Positions 7,981-16,807 of a stretch of DNA of 64,000 nt are shown here, in pieces. This stretch comes from Duganella alba (GTDB taxonomy: Bacteria > Pseudomonadota > Gammaproteobacteria > Burkholderiales > Burkholderiaceae_D). The notes beneath the pieces are model-generated. The model was not told the origin of the DNA, made no database searches, and saw only the letters and a list, made by a program, of their open reading frames with translations. Numbering within the stretch: the stretch's first letter is position 1; every line of letters starts with the position of its first letter. The translations under genes and the position numbers were made by a program. The stretch is from NCBI RefSeq assembly GCF_009674495.1, contig NZ_WKJN01000015.1:62001-126000 (forward strand), in the 5' to 3' direction.

Positions 7981-9311
7981 GCCGCCGCACCGTCCTGAAG
8001 GCCGGCGCCACCCTGCTGCTGTCCGTGACGGTGCCGCTGCGCGCCAATGCCGCGCAAATCCTCGCCGTGCGCGTCTGGCCGGCCGACGACTACACCCGCG
8101 TCACGCTGGAAAACGACACCGACCTCAAAGCCACGCACTTCATCGTCAAGGACCCGGAGCGCATGGTGGTCGACATCGAAGGCCTGGAGCTGAACCCGAC
8201 GCTGAAAAGCCTGGTCGCCAAGATCCAGTCCAACGACCCGTACATCAAGCAGGTGCGCGTCGGCCAGAATAGGCCCAACGTTGTGCGGCTGGTGTTCGAC
8301 CTGAAGGAAGAGGTCAAGCCGCAGGTGTTCACGCTGCCGCCGGCCGGCAATTACAAGCACCGCCTGATCTTCGACCTGTACCCGGTCAAGGCGGTCGATC
8401 CGATCGCCGCCATGATCGAAAAAGGCGACTGGTCCGGCGACGAGAAAGTCGCCAACGTGGCGCCAGCCACGCCGAAGGAACAGCTGGAACAGCTCAAGCC
8501 CGACCTGAAGGCCGAACCGCGCGAAGAACTGAAAACCGAGCTGAAAACCGCCGACGCCCAGGCGCAGTCCAAGACCAGGGCCGACCAGCCGGGCAAGATC
8601 GTGCGCATGATCACCATCGCGCTGGACCCCGGCCATGGCGGCGAAGATCCCGGCGCCTCCGGCAAGAACGGCAGCCACGAAAAGGACATCGTGCTGGCCA
8701 TCGCCAAGCGCCTCAAGGGCAAGCTGGAAGAACAAGCCAACATCCGCGTGATGCTGACCCGCGACGGCGACTACTTCGTCCCGCTCGGCACCCGCGTCGA
8801 CAAGGCGCGCAAGGTGCAGGCCGATTTGTTCGTGTCGATCCACGCCGACGCCTTCGTGCAGCCCACCGCGCGCGGCTCGTCGGTGTTCGTGCTGTCGGAA
8901 AAAGGCGCCACGTCATCGGCCGCGCGCTGGCTGGCGGACAAGGAAAATTCGGCCGACACCATCGGCGGCGTCAACGTCAAGAGCCACGACAAGCAACTGG
9001 CCAGCGTGCTGTTCGACCTATCCACCACGGCGCAGATCAACGACAGCATGAAGCTGGGCCGCTCGGTGCTGGGCGAAATCGGCGGCATCAACCGCCTGCA
9101 CAAAGGCTCGGTCGAACAGGCCGGCTTCGCGGTGCTGAAGGCGCCGGACATTCCGTCGATCCTGATCGAGACGGCCTTCATCTCCAATCCGGAAGAAGAA
9201 GCCAAGCTGCTCGACGACGCCTACCAGAACAAGCTGGCCGACGCCATCGTCACCGGCATCCGCCGCTATTTCGCCAAGAATCCGCCGCTGGCCAAGAACC
9301 GCTTAACTTAA
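7944..9311 (+). CDS. amiC: N-acetylmuramoyl-L-alanine amidase AmiC
   Basis: A 455-residue periplasmic zinc amidase that cleaves septal peptidoglycan during daughter-cell separation. The N-terminus has a Tat signal (SRRTVLKAGATLLLSVTV). An AMIN domain for septal targeting lies at about 40-145, then a charged linker, then the Amidase_3 domain from about 225: ALDPGHGGEDPGASG (zinc His), HEKDIVLAIAKRLK, LTRDGDYFVPLGTR, FVSIHADAF (zinc His) and the late catalytic glutamate in ILIETAFISNPEEE. It overlaps tsaE and is followed 12 bases later by the mutarotase gene, so the three may share a transcript. Confidence 0.93.
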   Translation: MPSTPQIRSQHVSRRTVLKAGATLLLSVTVPLRANAAQILAVRVWPADDYTRVTLENDTDLKATHFIVKDPERMVVDIEGLELNPTLKSLVAKIQSNDPYIKQVRVGQNRPNVVRLVFDLKEEVKPQVFTLPPAGNYKHRLIFDLYPVKAVDPIAAMIEKGDWSGDEKVANVAPATPKEQLEQLKPDLKAEPREELKTELKTADAQAQSKTRADQPGKIVRMITIALDPGHGGEDPGASGKNGSHEKDIVLAIAKRLKGKLEEQANIRVMLTRDGDYFVPLGTRVDKARKVQADLFVSIHADAFVQPTARGSSVFVLSEKGATSSAARWLADKENSADTIGGVNVKSHDKQLASVLFDLSTTAQINDSMKLGRSVLGEIGGINRLHKGSVEQAGFAVLKAPDIPSILIETAFISNPEEEAKLLDDAYQNKLADAIVTGIRRYFAKNPPLAKNRLT

Positions 9312-9323
9312 GAAGAGAGACAC

Positions 9324-10163
9324 ATGGCTGTAGTTACGATGACCAGGTACGGCGATCTGCCGGCCGTCCACATTACCGCCGCCGACGGCGCGCAGGCAAC
9401 CGTGTCGCTGTTCGGCGCGCACCTGCTGTCGTGGAAAACCGCCGACGGCAAGGAGCGCTTGTTCGTCAGCTCGAAGACGCCGCTGGACGGCAGCAAGGCG
9501 ATCCGCGGCGGCGTGCCGGTCATCTTCCCGCAGTTTAATGTGCGCGGCCCCGGCCTGCGCCACGGCTTCGCGCGCGTCAGCACCTGGCGCTTGAGCGACA
9601 GCGGCGGCGATGGCGGCCGCTCCTTCCTGGAATTCAGCCTGGCGCCGGAAGACCTGTCGCCCGAGCATGCGCAGGCGTGGCCGCACGCGTTCGACCTCAA
9701 GCTGCGCTTCACGCTGCATGGCGACGCGCTGGAGATGGCCTACACGGTGCACAACCCCGGCCAGCAGGCCTTCCCGTTCGGCGTGGCGCTGCATACCTAC
9801 TACGACGTCGGCCATCTGGACGCGACCAGCATCAGCGGCCTGCAGCACGTGCAGTTCCTGGACCATCACAACCAGACGCTGGAGCAGGACACGCCGGCGC
9901 TGCACTTCACCGAGAAGCACGACCGCATGTACCAGTCCACGCCCGGCGTGACGCTGAACACGGCCGCCTCCACGCTGCGCCTGGAGCAGCAGGGCTTTGA
10001 ACAATGGGTGGTGTGGAATCCGGGTGCGGAAGACGCGGCGGCCCTGACCGACCTGGGTCAGGATGAATACCTGCGCTTCGTCTGCATCGAGCCGGCGCGC
10101 ATCTACCAGCAGCCGCTGGAAGCCGGCGCCACCTGGACCGGCAAGCACACCATCAACGCTTAA
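9324..10163 (+). CDS. D-hexose-6-phosphate mutarotase (YeaD-like aldose 1-epimerase)
   Basis: A 279-residue protein of the aldose-1-epimerase superfamily, YeaD branch, which interconverts anomers of hexose-6-phosphates in the cytoplasm. Typical segments are TVSLFGAHLLSWKTADGKERLFVS, IRGGVPVIFPQF, LRHGFAR (catalytic His region), VALHTYYDVGHLD and the acidic FVCIEPARI near the C-terminus. There is no signal peptide. AAGAGAG precedes the ATG. The stop overlaps the convergent carbonic anhydrase gene by three bases. Confidence 0.88.
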   Translation: MAVVTMTRYGDLPAVHITAADGAQATVSLFGAHLLSWKTADGKERLFVSSKTPLDGSKAIRGGVPVIFPQFNVRGPGLRHGFARVSTWRLSDSGGDGGRSFLEFSLAPEDLSPEHAQAWPHAFDLKLRFTLHGDALEMAYTVHNPGQQAFPFGVALHTYYDVGHLDATSISGLQHVQFLDHHNQTLEQDTPALHFTEKHDRMYQSTPGVTLNTAASTLRLEQQGFEQWVVWNPGAEDAAALTDLGQDEYLRFVCIEPARIYQQPLEAGATWTGKHTINA

Positions 10164-11185
10164 TTCGATTCCTTGATGATGCGGCCCGCGCTAGGCTGGG
10201 TCGGCCGCGCATTCAATGGATAGAGGCGGCTGAACAGCGCCATCTGCGCCGGCGACGCCTGCACCGGCTCCTTCATCACCAGCCACAGCACGCCTTCGTT
10301 GCAAGGCGGCGTGGTCATCGACCCCATGAAGGTGAAGTAGTCGCGGCGCGCCGGAATCAGGTCCAGCGGATCGAGCGGCTCCACCGGCGCCGCGGTATCG
10401 AGCTTCTCCAGCGGCAGATTGTTCCACACGGTCTGGATCACCGGCTGCGGCTTGCCGCGCTCCAGCAGCAGCGCCAGCATGGCGATGCGGCCTTCGCCAT
10501 CCTTGTGCACCAGGTGCACCACCATCTCGTAACCCTTGCCGTTGATGCGCTCTTCCGACGGACGATGGAAGTGGAACTGGATCAGCTCATAGGTGCGGTT
10601 GCCCACCGTGAGGAAATTGCCGCTGCCGACCATCACCTGCACCGTGTGGCCGTTGTCGGTCACATTGAACGACGACGGATGGTAGTCGAAGGTGATCTGC
10701 TCCAGATCGACCTTCATGCCGTCGCGGATGTCGATCGGCGACTGGCGGTTGCCGGTGCCGCACTTGGCCCAGGCGGGATTGATCTTGCCCCAGTTGGCCG
10801 GGCCGGTCTCGCCCTCATACGACCACACATTGCTGTACACCTTGGGGATCGTCGCGATGGCGGCTTCCTTGGCGGCCGCCTGCTTCTTGGCCTTGGCCGC
10901 CGCCGCCACGCGCGCCGCCTGGTTGGCGCGCATGATGGCCAGCCGCTCCTGGATGCGGGCCGACAGGTCGGCCTCGGCCTGCGCTTCCTTCTCGCGCTCG
11001 GTCAGCTTGCGCGGCGGCGCGCTCGGGGCCGAAGACGAAGCGGAGGCGGACGAACCGGTGGACGTGACGCCGGCAGCACCCACCAGCGCCGATTTCGTCG
11101 ATGGCGAAATCAGCGGGTCTTTTTCGTTATTGGCTGCTGCGGTAACAACGTAGCAGCAGGCCAATAGGGTCAGGAGGGTGCGCAT
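10160..11185 (-). CDS. Alpha-type carbonic anhydrase with charged N-terminal extension
   Basis: A 341-residue exported zinc enzyme that hydrates CO2. After a signal-like N-terminus (MRTLLTLLACCYVVTAAA) there is an extension of about 110 residues: a Ser/Ala-rich stretch, then a charged Ala/Lys/Glu/Arg-rich segment likely to form a coiled coil. The catalytic domain begins near residue 130 with WSYEGETGPANWG and has NRQSPIDI, the zinc histidines in QFHFHRPSEE and VVHLVH, and the conserved MTTPPCNEGVLW. The start is the ATG giving the signal peptide; the frame is open further upstream without good signals. The extension is unusual next to ordinary periplasmic alpha-CAs of about 230-250 residues. 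Confidence 0.9.
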   Translation of the reverse strand: MRTLLTLLACCYVVTAAANNEKDPLISPSTKSALVGAAGVTSTGSSASASSSAPSAPPRKLTEREKEAQAEADLSARIQERLAIMRANQAARVAAAAKAKKQAAAKEAAIATIPKVYSNVWSYEGETGPANWGKINPAWAKCGTGNRQSPIDIRDGMKVDLEQITFDYHPSSFNVTDNGHTVQVMVGSGNFLTVGNRTYELIQFHFHRPSEERINGKGYEMVVHLVHKDGEGRIAMLALLLERGKPQPVIQTVWNNLPLEKLDTAAPVEPLDPLDLIPARRDYFTFMGSMTTPPCNEGVLWLVMKEPVQASPAQMALFSRLYPLNARPTQPSAGRIIKESN

Positions 11186-11256
11186 TGGGTATCCAGAATG
11201 AACAATTACATTCTGGTTTACGGATGCATTTGGGCAAAACTTGAGGGAAAGCGGTA

Positions 11257-11288
11257 AAACGGCATGCTGCGGCGGACGCGCAGCATGC
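11257..11288 (-). terminator. Terminator-like hairpin downstream of dedA
   Basis: The 10-bp arms GCATGCTGCG (11262-11271) and CGCAGCATGC (11279-11288) enclose a 7-base loop. Read on the minus strand the hairpin is followed by CGTTTTA, a short T-run. It separates dedA from the downstream carbonic anhydrase gene. Confidence 0.6.
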
Positions 11289-11301
11289 ATTCATGCGGGT
11301 T

Positions 11302-11946
11302 TCAGCGGCTTTGCATGCGGCGTGTCAGTTTCCACAAACCGCCCAGCGCCATCGGCACCACGGCCACGGCCACGCCGAACAGCACGATCTCGGTCAGGTG
11401 CTCGCGCACGATCGGGATATTGCCGAAGAAGTAGCCGGCGGTGGTCAGCAACGCCACCCACAGGATGGCGCCGGTGAAGTTATACAGCTGGAAGCGGGCG
11501 AAGGTCATGTCCGATACGCCGGCCACGAACGGCGCAAAGGTACGCACCACCGGTACGAAACGCGCCAGCACGATGGTCTTGCCGCCGTGTTTTTCGAAGA
11601 ATTCGTGGGTGCGGGTCAGCGCTTCCTTGTTGAGCCAGCGGTAATCGTGGGTAAACACCCGCTGCCCGACCTTTTCGCCGATCCAGTAATTGACGGTGTT
11701 GCCCGTGATCGCAGCCGTGGTCAGCAGGACCAGCAGCAGCGGCAGATTCATTTCACCCACCGCGCACAGCGCGCCGGCGATGAACAGCAACGTGTCACCA
11801 GGGAAGAAGAACAGGACCACCAGACCGGTTTCGGCGAAGATGATGGCGAACAGAACCACGTAGATCAGTGTTCCGTATTGTTGGATCAGCACTTCCAATG
11901 TCTTGTCGACATGGAGGATCATGCCGAAAAATTGCATAAAATCCAT
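11302..11946 (-). CDS. DedA family membrane protein
   Basis: A 214-residue inner-membrane protein of the DedA/SNARE-associated family, implicated in lipid flipping, membrane homeostasis and proton-dependent drug resistance. Family marks are FAETGLVVLFFFPGDTLLF near residue 45, the re-entrant-loop GNTVNYWIGEKVG, and FFEKHGGKTIVLARFVPVVRTFAPFVAG with its conserved arginines. Several hydrophobic segments and a basic C-terminus are present. It appears monocistronic, with a hairpin terminator just downstream. Confidence 0.9.
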   Translation of the reverse strand: MDFMQFFGMILHVDKTLEVLIQQYGTLIYVVLFAIIFAETGLVVLFFFPGDTLLFIAGALCAVGEMNLPLLLVLLTTAAITGNTVNYWIGEKVGQRVFTHDYRWLNKEALTRTHEFFEKHGGKTIVLARFVPVVRTFAPFVAGVSDMTFARFQLYNFTGAILWVALLTTAGYFFGNIPIVREHLTEIVLFGVAVAVVPMALGGLWKLTRRMQSR

Positions 11947-12083
11947 ATTCTTCCCGTAAAGTGAGCGCCGGAATCATACACCACCCTAAGCCCTAGCGGC
12001 ATCGGTTTCCGAGCGATTGATATCCAGTTTACAATCCAGCTAGGTCCCGCAGCAAGCGGGTTCGCTCAACCAAGGAGATTTGG

Positions 12084-13010
12084 ATGGCTTTGTTACACAT
12101 TTTCCGTGTTTTATCCCTGCCGGCCCTGGCGCTGGGCCTCGGCGCCGTCAGCGCGCACGCCGCCGACCTGCCGGTGCGCCCGAGCGCCAGCGACATCATC
12201 AAGACCTCCAAACCGTCCGACTGGCGTCCCACCGACCCGGCCAACACCTTGTACATGGACCTGCCGACCGGCCGCGTGGTGATCGAGCTGGCGCCGGACT
12301 TCGCGCCGCTGGGCACCGCCAACATCAAGACCATGGTGAAAGAACATTATTTTGATGGCCTGGCCATCATCCGCTCGCAGGACAACTACGTGGCGCAATG
12401 GGGCGACCCGAACGCCGAGACCAAGCCGAAGTCGCTGGGATCGGCCAAGGCCAAGGTGCCGGGCGAATTCACGGTGCCGATGTCGAACGACAAGCACTTC
12501 GTGCAGCAGAAGGACGCCGACGGCTACGCGCCGCAGATCGGCCACTCCAACGGCTTCCCGGTCGGCCGCGATCCGAAGGCCAAAAGCACCTGGCTGCTGC
12601 ATTGCTACGGCATGGTCGGCGTCGGTCGCGACAATGACACCGACAGCGGCAGCGGTTCCGAGCTGTACGCCATCACCGGCCACGCGCCGCGCCATCTGGA
12701 CCGCAACATCACGCTGCTGGGCCGCGTGATCTCTGGCATGCCGCTGCTGACCACCCTGCCGCGCGGCAGCGAGGCGCTGGGCTTCTACGGCCCGAACGAG
12801 GCGCGCATGCCGATCGTCTCGGTGCGCCTGGAAGCCGAGGTGCCGGAAGCGGAGCGCAGCCACTTTGAAGTGATGCGCAGCGAAGCGCCGATCTACGAGC
12901 AGGTGCTGGAAGCGCAGCGCAACCGTGGCGGCCCGTGGAATAAATACGCGGCCAACTATCTGGAAGTATGCAACGCCATGATTCCGGTACGCGAACGGCC
13001 AAAACAGTAA
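12084..13010 (+). CDS. Exported cyclophilin-type peptidyl-prolyl isomerase
   Basis: A 308-residue periplasmic protein with a Sec signal (ending VSAHAADLP) and a cyclophilin fold: [44 protein letters not shown] and [21 protein letters not shown], then [21 protein letters not shown]. It is longer than E. coli PpiA, with an insert of about 60 residues around 110-170 and a C-terminal tail after [10 protein letters not shown]. It should catalyse proline isomerisation during envelope protein folding. AAGGAG lies upstream of the start. It seems to stand alone between dedA and mutL. Confidence 0.85.
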   Translation: MALLHIFRVLSLPALALGLGAVSAHAADLPVRPSASDIIKTSKPSDWRPTDPANTLYMDLPTGRVVIELAPDFAPLGTANIKTMVKEHYFDGLAIIRSQDNYVAQWGDPNAETKPKSLGSAKAKVPGEFTVPMSNDKHFVQQKDADGYAPQIGHSNGFPVGRDPKAKSTWLLHCYGMVGVGRDNDTDSGSGSELYAITGHAPRHLDRNITLLGRVISGMPLLTTLPRGSEALGFYGPNEARMPIVSVRLEAEVPEAERSHFEVMRSEAPIYEQVLEAQRNRGGPWNKYAANYLEVCNAMIPVRERPKQ

Positions 13011-13067
13011 CCCCGGGCGTTACGGTTTGCGGGGTTCGCCGGTGCCGCACACGTTATAATCGCAGGG

Positions 13068-15041
13068 ATGAACGCCCCAGACCTTCGCCCCCCACGCCCC
13101 ATCCAGGCCCTGCCTGACCAGCTGATTTCCCAGATCGCCGCCGGCGAGGTGGTGGAACGACCATCCGCCGTGGTCAAGGAACTACTGGAAAACGCGCTGG
13201 ACGCCGGCGGCACGCAGATCGCCGTGCGGCTGGAAGAAGGCGGCGTCAAACGCATCTGCATCACCGACAATGGCCGCGGCATCCCGCCCGAGCAAATGCC
13301 GCTCGCACTGGCGCGCCACGCCACGTCCAAGATATCTTCCCTGCACGACCTGGAAAACGTCGGCACGCTCGGCTTCCGTGGCGAAGCGTTGGCGTCGATC
13401 GCCTCGGTGGCCGCCGTCACCATCACCTCGCGCACCGCCGACGCGGCGCACGCGTGGGAGATCGTCGGCTCGCACAACGCCACGCCGGCACCGTCGTCCG
13501 GCGCGGTGGGCACCACCGTCGACGTGCAGGATCTGTACTTCAACACGCCGGCGCGCCGCAAATTCCTCAAGTCCGAGCAAACCGAGTTTGGCCACTGCGC
13601 CGAAGTCGTGCGCCGCATCGCGCTGGCGCGGCCGGACGTGTCGTTCTCGCTGAGCCACAACGGCCGAACCATCGACCACTGGAACGTCAGCGAGATGGCC
13701 AAGCGCAGCGCCCACATCCTGGGCGACAACTTCGCCGAAGCGCGCCTGGCGGTCGATGAAACCATGGGGCCATTGCGCCTGCACGGCTACGTCGGCCTGC
13801 CGACCGCTTCCAAGGCGCGCGCCGACGGCCAGTTCTTCTACGTGAACGGCCGCTTCGTGCGCGACAAGGTGCTGGTTCACGCGGTGAAGGCCGCCTACCA
13901 GGACGTGCTGCACGGCGACCGTTTCCCGTCGTATGTGCTGTCGCTGGAGATGGACCCGGCGCTGGTGGACGTCAACGTTCACCCATCGAAAATTGAAGTG
14001 CGCTTCCGCGACAGCCGCGCCGTACACCAGTGCGTGTTCCACGCGGTGCAGCGCGCGCTGGCGCAGACCTCGGCCACCGCGCACGGCAGCGTGCCGTCAC
14101 CGCTGCCGGCGGCGGACAGTCTGAGCACCACGCCGATGTGGCGCGGCGAACAAACCTCGTTCGGCCCCTTGCTGGCGCCGGACTATGCGCCGACCTTCTC
14201 GCCGTCGCCATTCGGCAGCGGCGGCAGCGGTTCAGGCGCCGCTGCCGCCAGCACGCAGGGCAGCTTTGGCAGCAGCTACGCCGGCCCGCGCTTCGGCGCC
14301 GACGGCGGCGTCGCCCAGAGCACCGAAAAATACGGCGCTATGTTCCGTGACAGCGACCGCCCTGCCGGCGCACGCAGCGAATACGACATGACGCTGCCGC
14401 AAGCCAGCTCCTTCACCGTCTCCGCCGCCGCCATGGCGCAGGAAGAATTCCCGCTCGGCTTCGCGCTGGCGCAGCTGCACGGCATCTACATCCTGGCGCA
14501 GAACGCCAAGGGTCTGGTGCTGGTCGACATGCACGCCGCGCACGAGCGCATCCTGTACGAACAGCTGAAGACCGCCTTGGACAGCCGCGTGGCCGGCGAA
14601 GAAATGCAGGTGCAGCCGCTGCTGATCCCGATCACCTTCTACGCCGACGCGGTGGAAGTGGGCACCGCCGAAGAACACCAGGACACCTTGCAGACACTGG
14701 GCTTCGACATCGCCGTGCTGTCGCCGACCACACTGGCGGTGCGCTCGGTGCCGGTGCTGCTGAAGAACGCCGACGCCCAGACGCTGGTGCGCGACGTGCT
14801 GCGCGACGTGCGTGAATTCGGCGGCTCGCGCGTGCTGATCGAGCGCCAGAACGAACTGCTCGGCACCCTCGCCTGCCATACGGCGGTGCGCGCCAACCGC
14901 ATCCTGTCGGTACAGGAGATGAACTCCCTGCTGCGCCAGATGGAAATCACCGAACGCGCCGACCAGTGCAACCACGGCCGCCCGACCTGGGTGCAGGTGG
15001 AAATCGGCGCGCTCGACAAGCTGTTCCTGCGCGGTCAATAA
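13068..15041 (+). CDS. mutL: DNA mismatch repair protein MutL
   Basis: A 657-residue GHKL ATPase that couples MutS recognition to strand incision. The N-terminal ATPase motifs are [20 protein letters not shown] and [25 protein letters not shown] Ser/Gly/Ala-rich linker spans about 350-470. The C-terminal dimerisation domain holds [12 protein letters not shown], which fits the DQHA(X)2E(X)4E metal-binding motif of endonuclease-type MutLs, together with [10 protein letters not shown]. MutL in this organism therefore probably nicks DNA itself, as in lineages lacking MutH. miaA follows after one base, the same order as in E. coli. Confidence 0.95.
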   Translation: MNAPDLRPPRPIQALPDQLISQIAAGEVVERPSAVVKELLENALDAGGTQIAVRLEEGGVKRICITDNGRGIPPEQMPLALARHATSKISSLHDLENVGTLGFRGEALASIASVAAVTITSRTADAAHAWEIVGSHNATPAPSSGAVGTTVDVQDLYFNTPARRKFLKSEQTEFGHCAEVVRRIALARPDVSFSLSHNGRTIDHWNVSEMAKRSAHILGDNFAEARLAVDETMGPLRLHGYVGLPTASKARADGQFFYVNGRFVRDKVLVHAVKAAYQDVLHGDRFPSYVLSLEMDPALVDVNVHPSKIEVRFRDSRAVHQCVFHAVQRALAQTSATAHGSVPSPLPAADSLSTTPMWRGEQTSFGPLLAPDYAPTFSPSPFGSGGSGSGAAAASTQGSFGSSYAGPRFGADGGVAQSTEKYGAMFRDSDRPAGARSEYDMTLPQASSFTVSAAAMAQEEFPLGFALAQLHGIYILAQNAKGLVLVDMHAAHERILYEQLKTALDSRVAGEEMQVQPLLIPITFYADAVEVGTAEEHQDTLQTLGFDIAVLSPTTLAVRSVPVLLKNADAQTLVRDVLRDVREFGGSRVLIERQNELLGTLACHTAVRANRILSVQEMNSLLRQMEITERADQCNHGRPTWVQVEIGALDKLFLRGQ

Positions 15042-15042
15042 C

Positions 15043-15990
15043 ATGAGCACCAAACCACTGGCCGTCGCCATCATGGGGCCGACGGCGTCGGGCAAGACCG
15101 CCTCCGCCCTGACCATCGCCGGACGCATCCCGTCCGAAATCATCTCCGTCGATTCGGCGCTGGTGTACCGCGGCATGGACATCGGCACCGCCAAGCCAAC
15201 GCGCGAAGAACTGGCCGCCGTACCGCATCACCTGATCGACATCATCGATCCGCTCGATGCGTATTCGGTGGCGCAGTTTCGCAAGGACACGCTGCGGCTG
15301 GTGGAAGACATCAGCGCGCGCGGCAAGCTGCCACTGCTGGTCGGCGGCACCATGCTGTACTTCAAAGGCCTGGCCGATGGCCTGGATGATCTGCCCGGCG
15401 CCGATCCCGCCGTGCGCGCCGCGCTGGATGAGGAAGCGGCCCGCCTCGGCTGGCCCGCCATGCACGCCCGCCTGGCCGCCATCGATCCGGAAACCGCCGC
15501 GCGCCTGGCGCCGGCCGACTCGCAGCGCATCCAGCGTGCGCTGGAGATTCACGCGTTGAGCGGCAAGCCGATGTCCGAGCTGCTGGCGCTGCGCGAGAAA
15601 ACCGAACTGCCGTTTGAGCTGCTGTCGTTTGCGCTGGAGCCGTCCGACCGCGCCGTGCTGCACAAGCGCATCGCACGCCGCTTCGACATCATGCTGGAAG
15701 AAACGCCGCACGGTAATCTGATCACCGAAGTGGAGGCGCTGCGCCGGCGCGGCGACCTGCATCCGGGCCTGCCGTCGATCCGCTGCGTGGGCTACCGCCA
15801 GGCGTGGGAGTACCTCGACGGCACCATCGACTACGCCACCATGCGCGAAACCGGCATCATCGCCACGCGCCAACTGGCCAAGCGCCAGCTGACCTGGCTG
15901 CGCTCGATGCCGGAACGCGTGGTGCTGGACTGCCTGGCGCCCGATCCCGCCAACGCCATGCTGGCGCAGATCGCCGAACGGCTGGGTTAA
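15043..15990 (+). CDS. miaA: tRNA dimethylallyltransferase MiaA
   Basis: A 315-residue enzyme that transfers a dimethylallyl group to N6 of A37 in tRNAs reading UNN codons. Motifs are the P-loop [62 protein letters not shown] and [13 protein letters not shown]. The ATG is one base after the mutL stop, so translation is probably coupled. The stop overlaps the convergent VOC-family gene by four bases. Confidence 0.95.
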   Translation: MSTKPLAVAIMGPTASGKTASALTIAGRIPSEIISVDSALVYRGMDIGTAKPTREELAAVPHHLIDIIDPLDAYSVAQFRKDTLRLVEDISARGKLPLLVGGTMLYFKGLADGLDDLPGADPAVRAALDEEAARLGWPAMHARLAAIDPETAARLAPADSQRIQRALEIHALSGKPMSELLALREKTELPFELLSFALEPSDRAVLHKRIARRFDIMLEETPHGNLITEVEALRRRGDLHPGLPSIRCVGYRQAWEYLDGTIDYATMRETGIIATRQLAKRQLTWLRSMPERVVLDCLAPDPANAMLAQIAERLG

Positions 15991-16391
15991 GCCTTCGGCG
16001 GCTCGCCGCTCATATACACCACTTCCCACAGGTGGCCATCCAGATCCTGGTAGCCATGGCCGTACATGAAGCCATGGTCCTGCGGCTCCTTGTAGGCGCT
16101 GCCGCCAGCCTCGATGGCCTTGTTGACCAGCGCCGTCACCGCCTCGCGCGATTCCACCTGCAGGCACAGCAGCACCTCGGTCGACGTGTGCGCGTCGCTG
16201 ACCGGTTTCGGCGTAAACTCCTTGAACCGCGTTTCGGTGAGCAGCATGACGAAGATATTCTCGTCCACGATCATGCACGTGGCGGACTCGTCGGTGTAAT
16301 GCTGATTGAAACTGTAGCCCAGGTGCGCAAAGAACTTGATCGACTTCTGCAAGTCGCGCACCGGCAGATTGATAAAGATATTGGTTGCCAT
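15987..16391 (-). CDS. VOC family (glyoxalase/bleomycin-resistance fold) protein
   Basis: A 134-residue protein of the vicinal oxygen chelate superfamily: [25 protein letters not shown] at the start, repeated beta-alpha-beta units, and [15 protein letters not shown] at the end, where D and E are candidate metal ligands. The start (MATNIF) is preceded by GGGGGC; the frame is open a little further upstream with weaker signals. It is closest to the glyoxalase-like PhnB/YdeR-type proteins of unknown substrate. It converges on miaA. Confidence 0.82.
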   Translation of the reverse strand: MATNIFINLPVRDLQKSIKFFAHLGYSFNQHYTDESATCMIVDENIFVMLLTETRFKEFTPKPVSDAHTSTEVLLCLQVESREAVTALVNKAIEAGGSAYKEPQDHGFMYGHGYQDLDGHLWEVVYMSGEPPKA

Positions 16392-16506
16392 ATTGCCCCC
16401 GTTATAAAAATAATCACTGGCGAGGACACAGAATACCAATATGCCAATGTTTTGACGACCGCCACGCGTTATTCGGCACTTTTTTCAAAAAATTTTTGGG
16501 TCAGTC

Positions 16507-16535
16507 TTGACAGTCATGGTGCCATCCCCTATGAT
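16507..16535 (+). promoter_or_regulatory. Near-consensus sigma-70 promoter of tRNA-Met
   Basis: TTGACA at 16507-16512 and TATGAT at 16530-16535 are separated by exactly 17 bases. The predicted start would fall just before the tRNA 5' end at 16549. Confidence 0.85.
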
Positions 16536-16548
16536 GCTGGGCGTTGCA

Positions 16549-16625
16549 GGTGATATAGCTCAGTTGGTTAGAGCACAGCATTCATAATGCTGGGGTCGGT
16601 GGTTCAAGTCCACCTATCACCACCA
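16549..16625 (+). tRNA. tRNA-Met (anticodon CAT), elongator type
   Basis: A 77-base cloverleaf with encoded CCA. The acceptor arms GGTGATA and TATCACC pair fully. The D-arm is GCTCAGTTGGTTAGAGC, the anticodon arm is CAGCA-TTCATAA-TGCTG with CAT at the anticodon position, and the T-arm contains GGTTCAAGTCC. The body resembles elongator tRNA-Met (GAGCACA before the anticodon arm and GGGGTC after it) more than the lysidine-modified tRNA-Ile(CAT) or initiator tRNA. It marks the left edge of an accessory T6SS region. Confidence 0.93.
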
Positions 16626-16633
16626 AGATTCCT

Positions 16634-16672
16634 AAAGCCGTAATTCACCTTGTGAATTACGGCTTTTTTGTT
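16634..16672 (+). terminator. Rho-independent terminator of tRNA-Met
   Basis: A 15-bp perfect stem (AAAGCCGTAATTCAC at 16634-16648 pairing with 16652-16666) with loop CTT, followed directly by a T-run. Confidence 0.92.
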
Positions 16673-16708
16673 TTTCTTGTGCCGTCACAAGGCCTGCAGC
16701 CGAGGCGG

Positions 16709-16730
16709 TCGCTACATTGGAGACTTTCTG
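16709..16730 (+). repeat. 22-bp leader repeat, copy 1 (upstream of effector module A)
   Basis: TCGCTACATTGGAGACTTTC plus TG is identical to 18541-18562, where it lies 18 bases before the PAAR gene of module B. It marks a shared leader of the two duplicated T6SS modules. Confidence 0.85.
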
Positions 16731-16807
16731 CCTCGGCGCCATCAACGCATCATGCAACATTTCCTGGACGGCTCCCGGCATCTTCTCGACTAGCAAGGGA
16801 GGCCTCC
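16731..16807 (+). pseudogene. Deletion scar of a PAAR gene (module A)
   Basis: Module B has a complete PAAR gene between the shared leader repeat and the effector gene. Here fewer than 80 bases remain. They include CCTCGGCGCC (also at 18601-18610), directly followed by ATCAACGCA (also at 19079-19087), and then GGCATCTTCTCGACTAGCAA (also at 19113-19132, the PAAR stop region). The 5' and 3' ends of a PAAR gene therefore survive with the middle of about 470 bases missing. An ATG-to-TAG mini-frame of 13 codons at 16752-16793 starts MQ and ends HLLD like the intact PAAR protein, but the alternative alignment suggests that ATG is fortuitous. Confidence 0.7.

Noticed and set aside
16752-16793. A 13-codon mini-gene starting MQ and ending HLLD
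   Set aside because: The ends match the PAAR protein, but a different alignment of the scar explains the sequence better, and the ATG seems fortuitous. Treated as a deletion scar.
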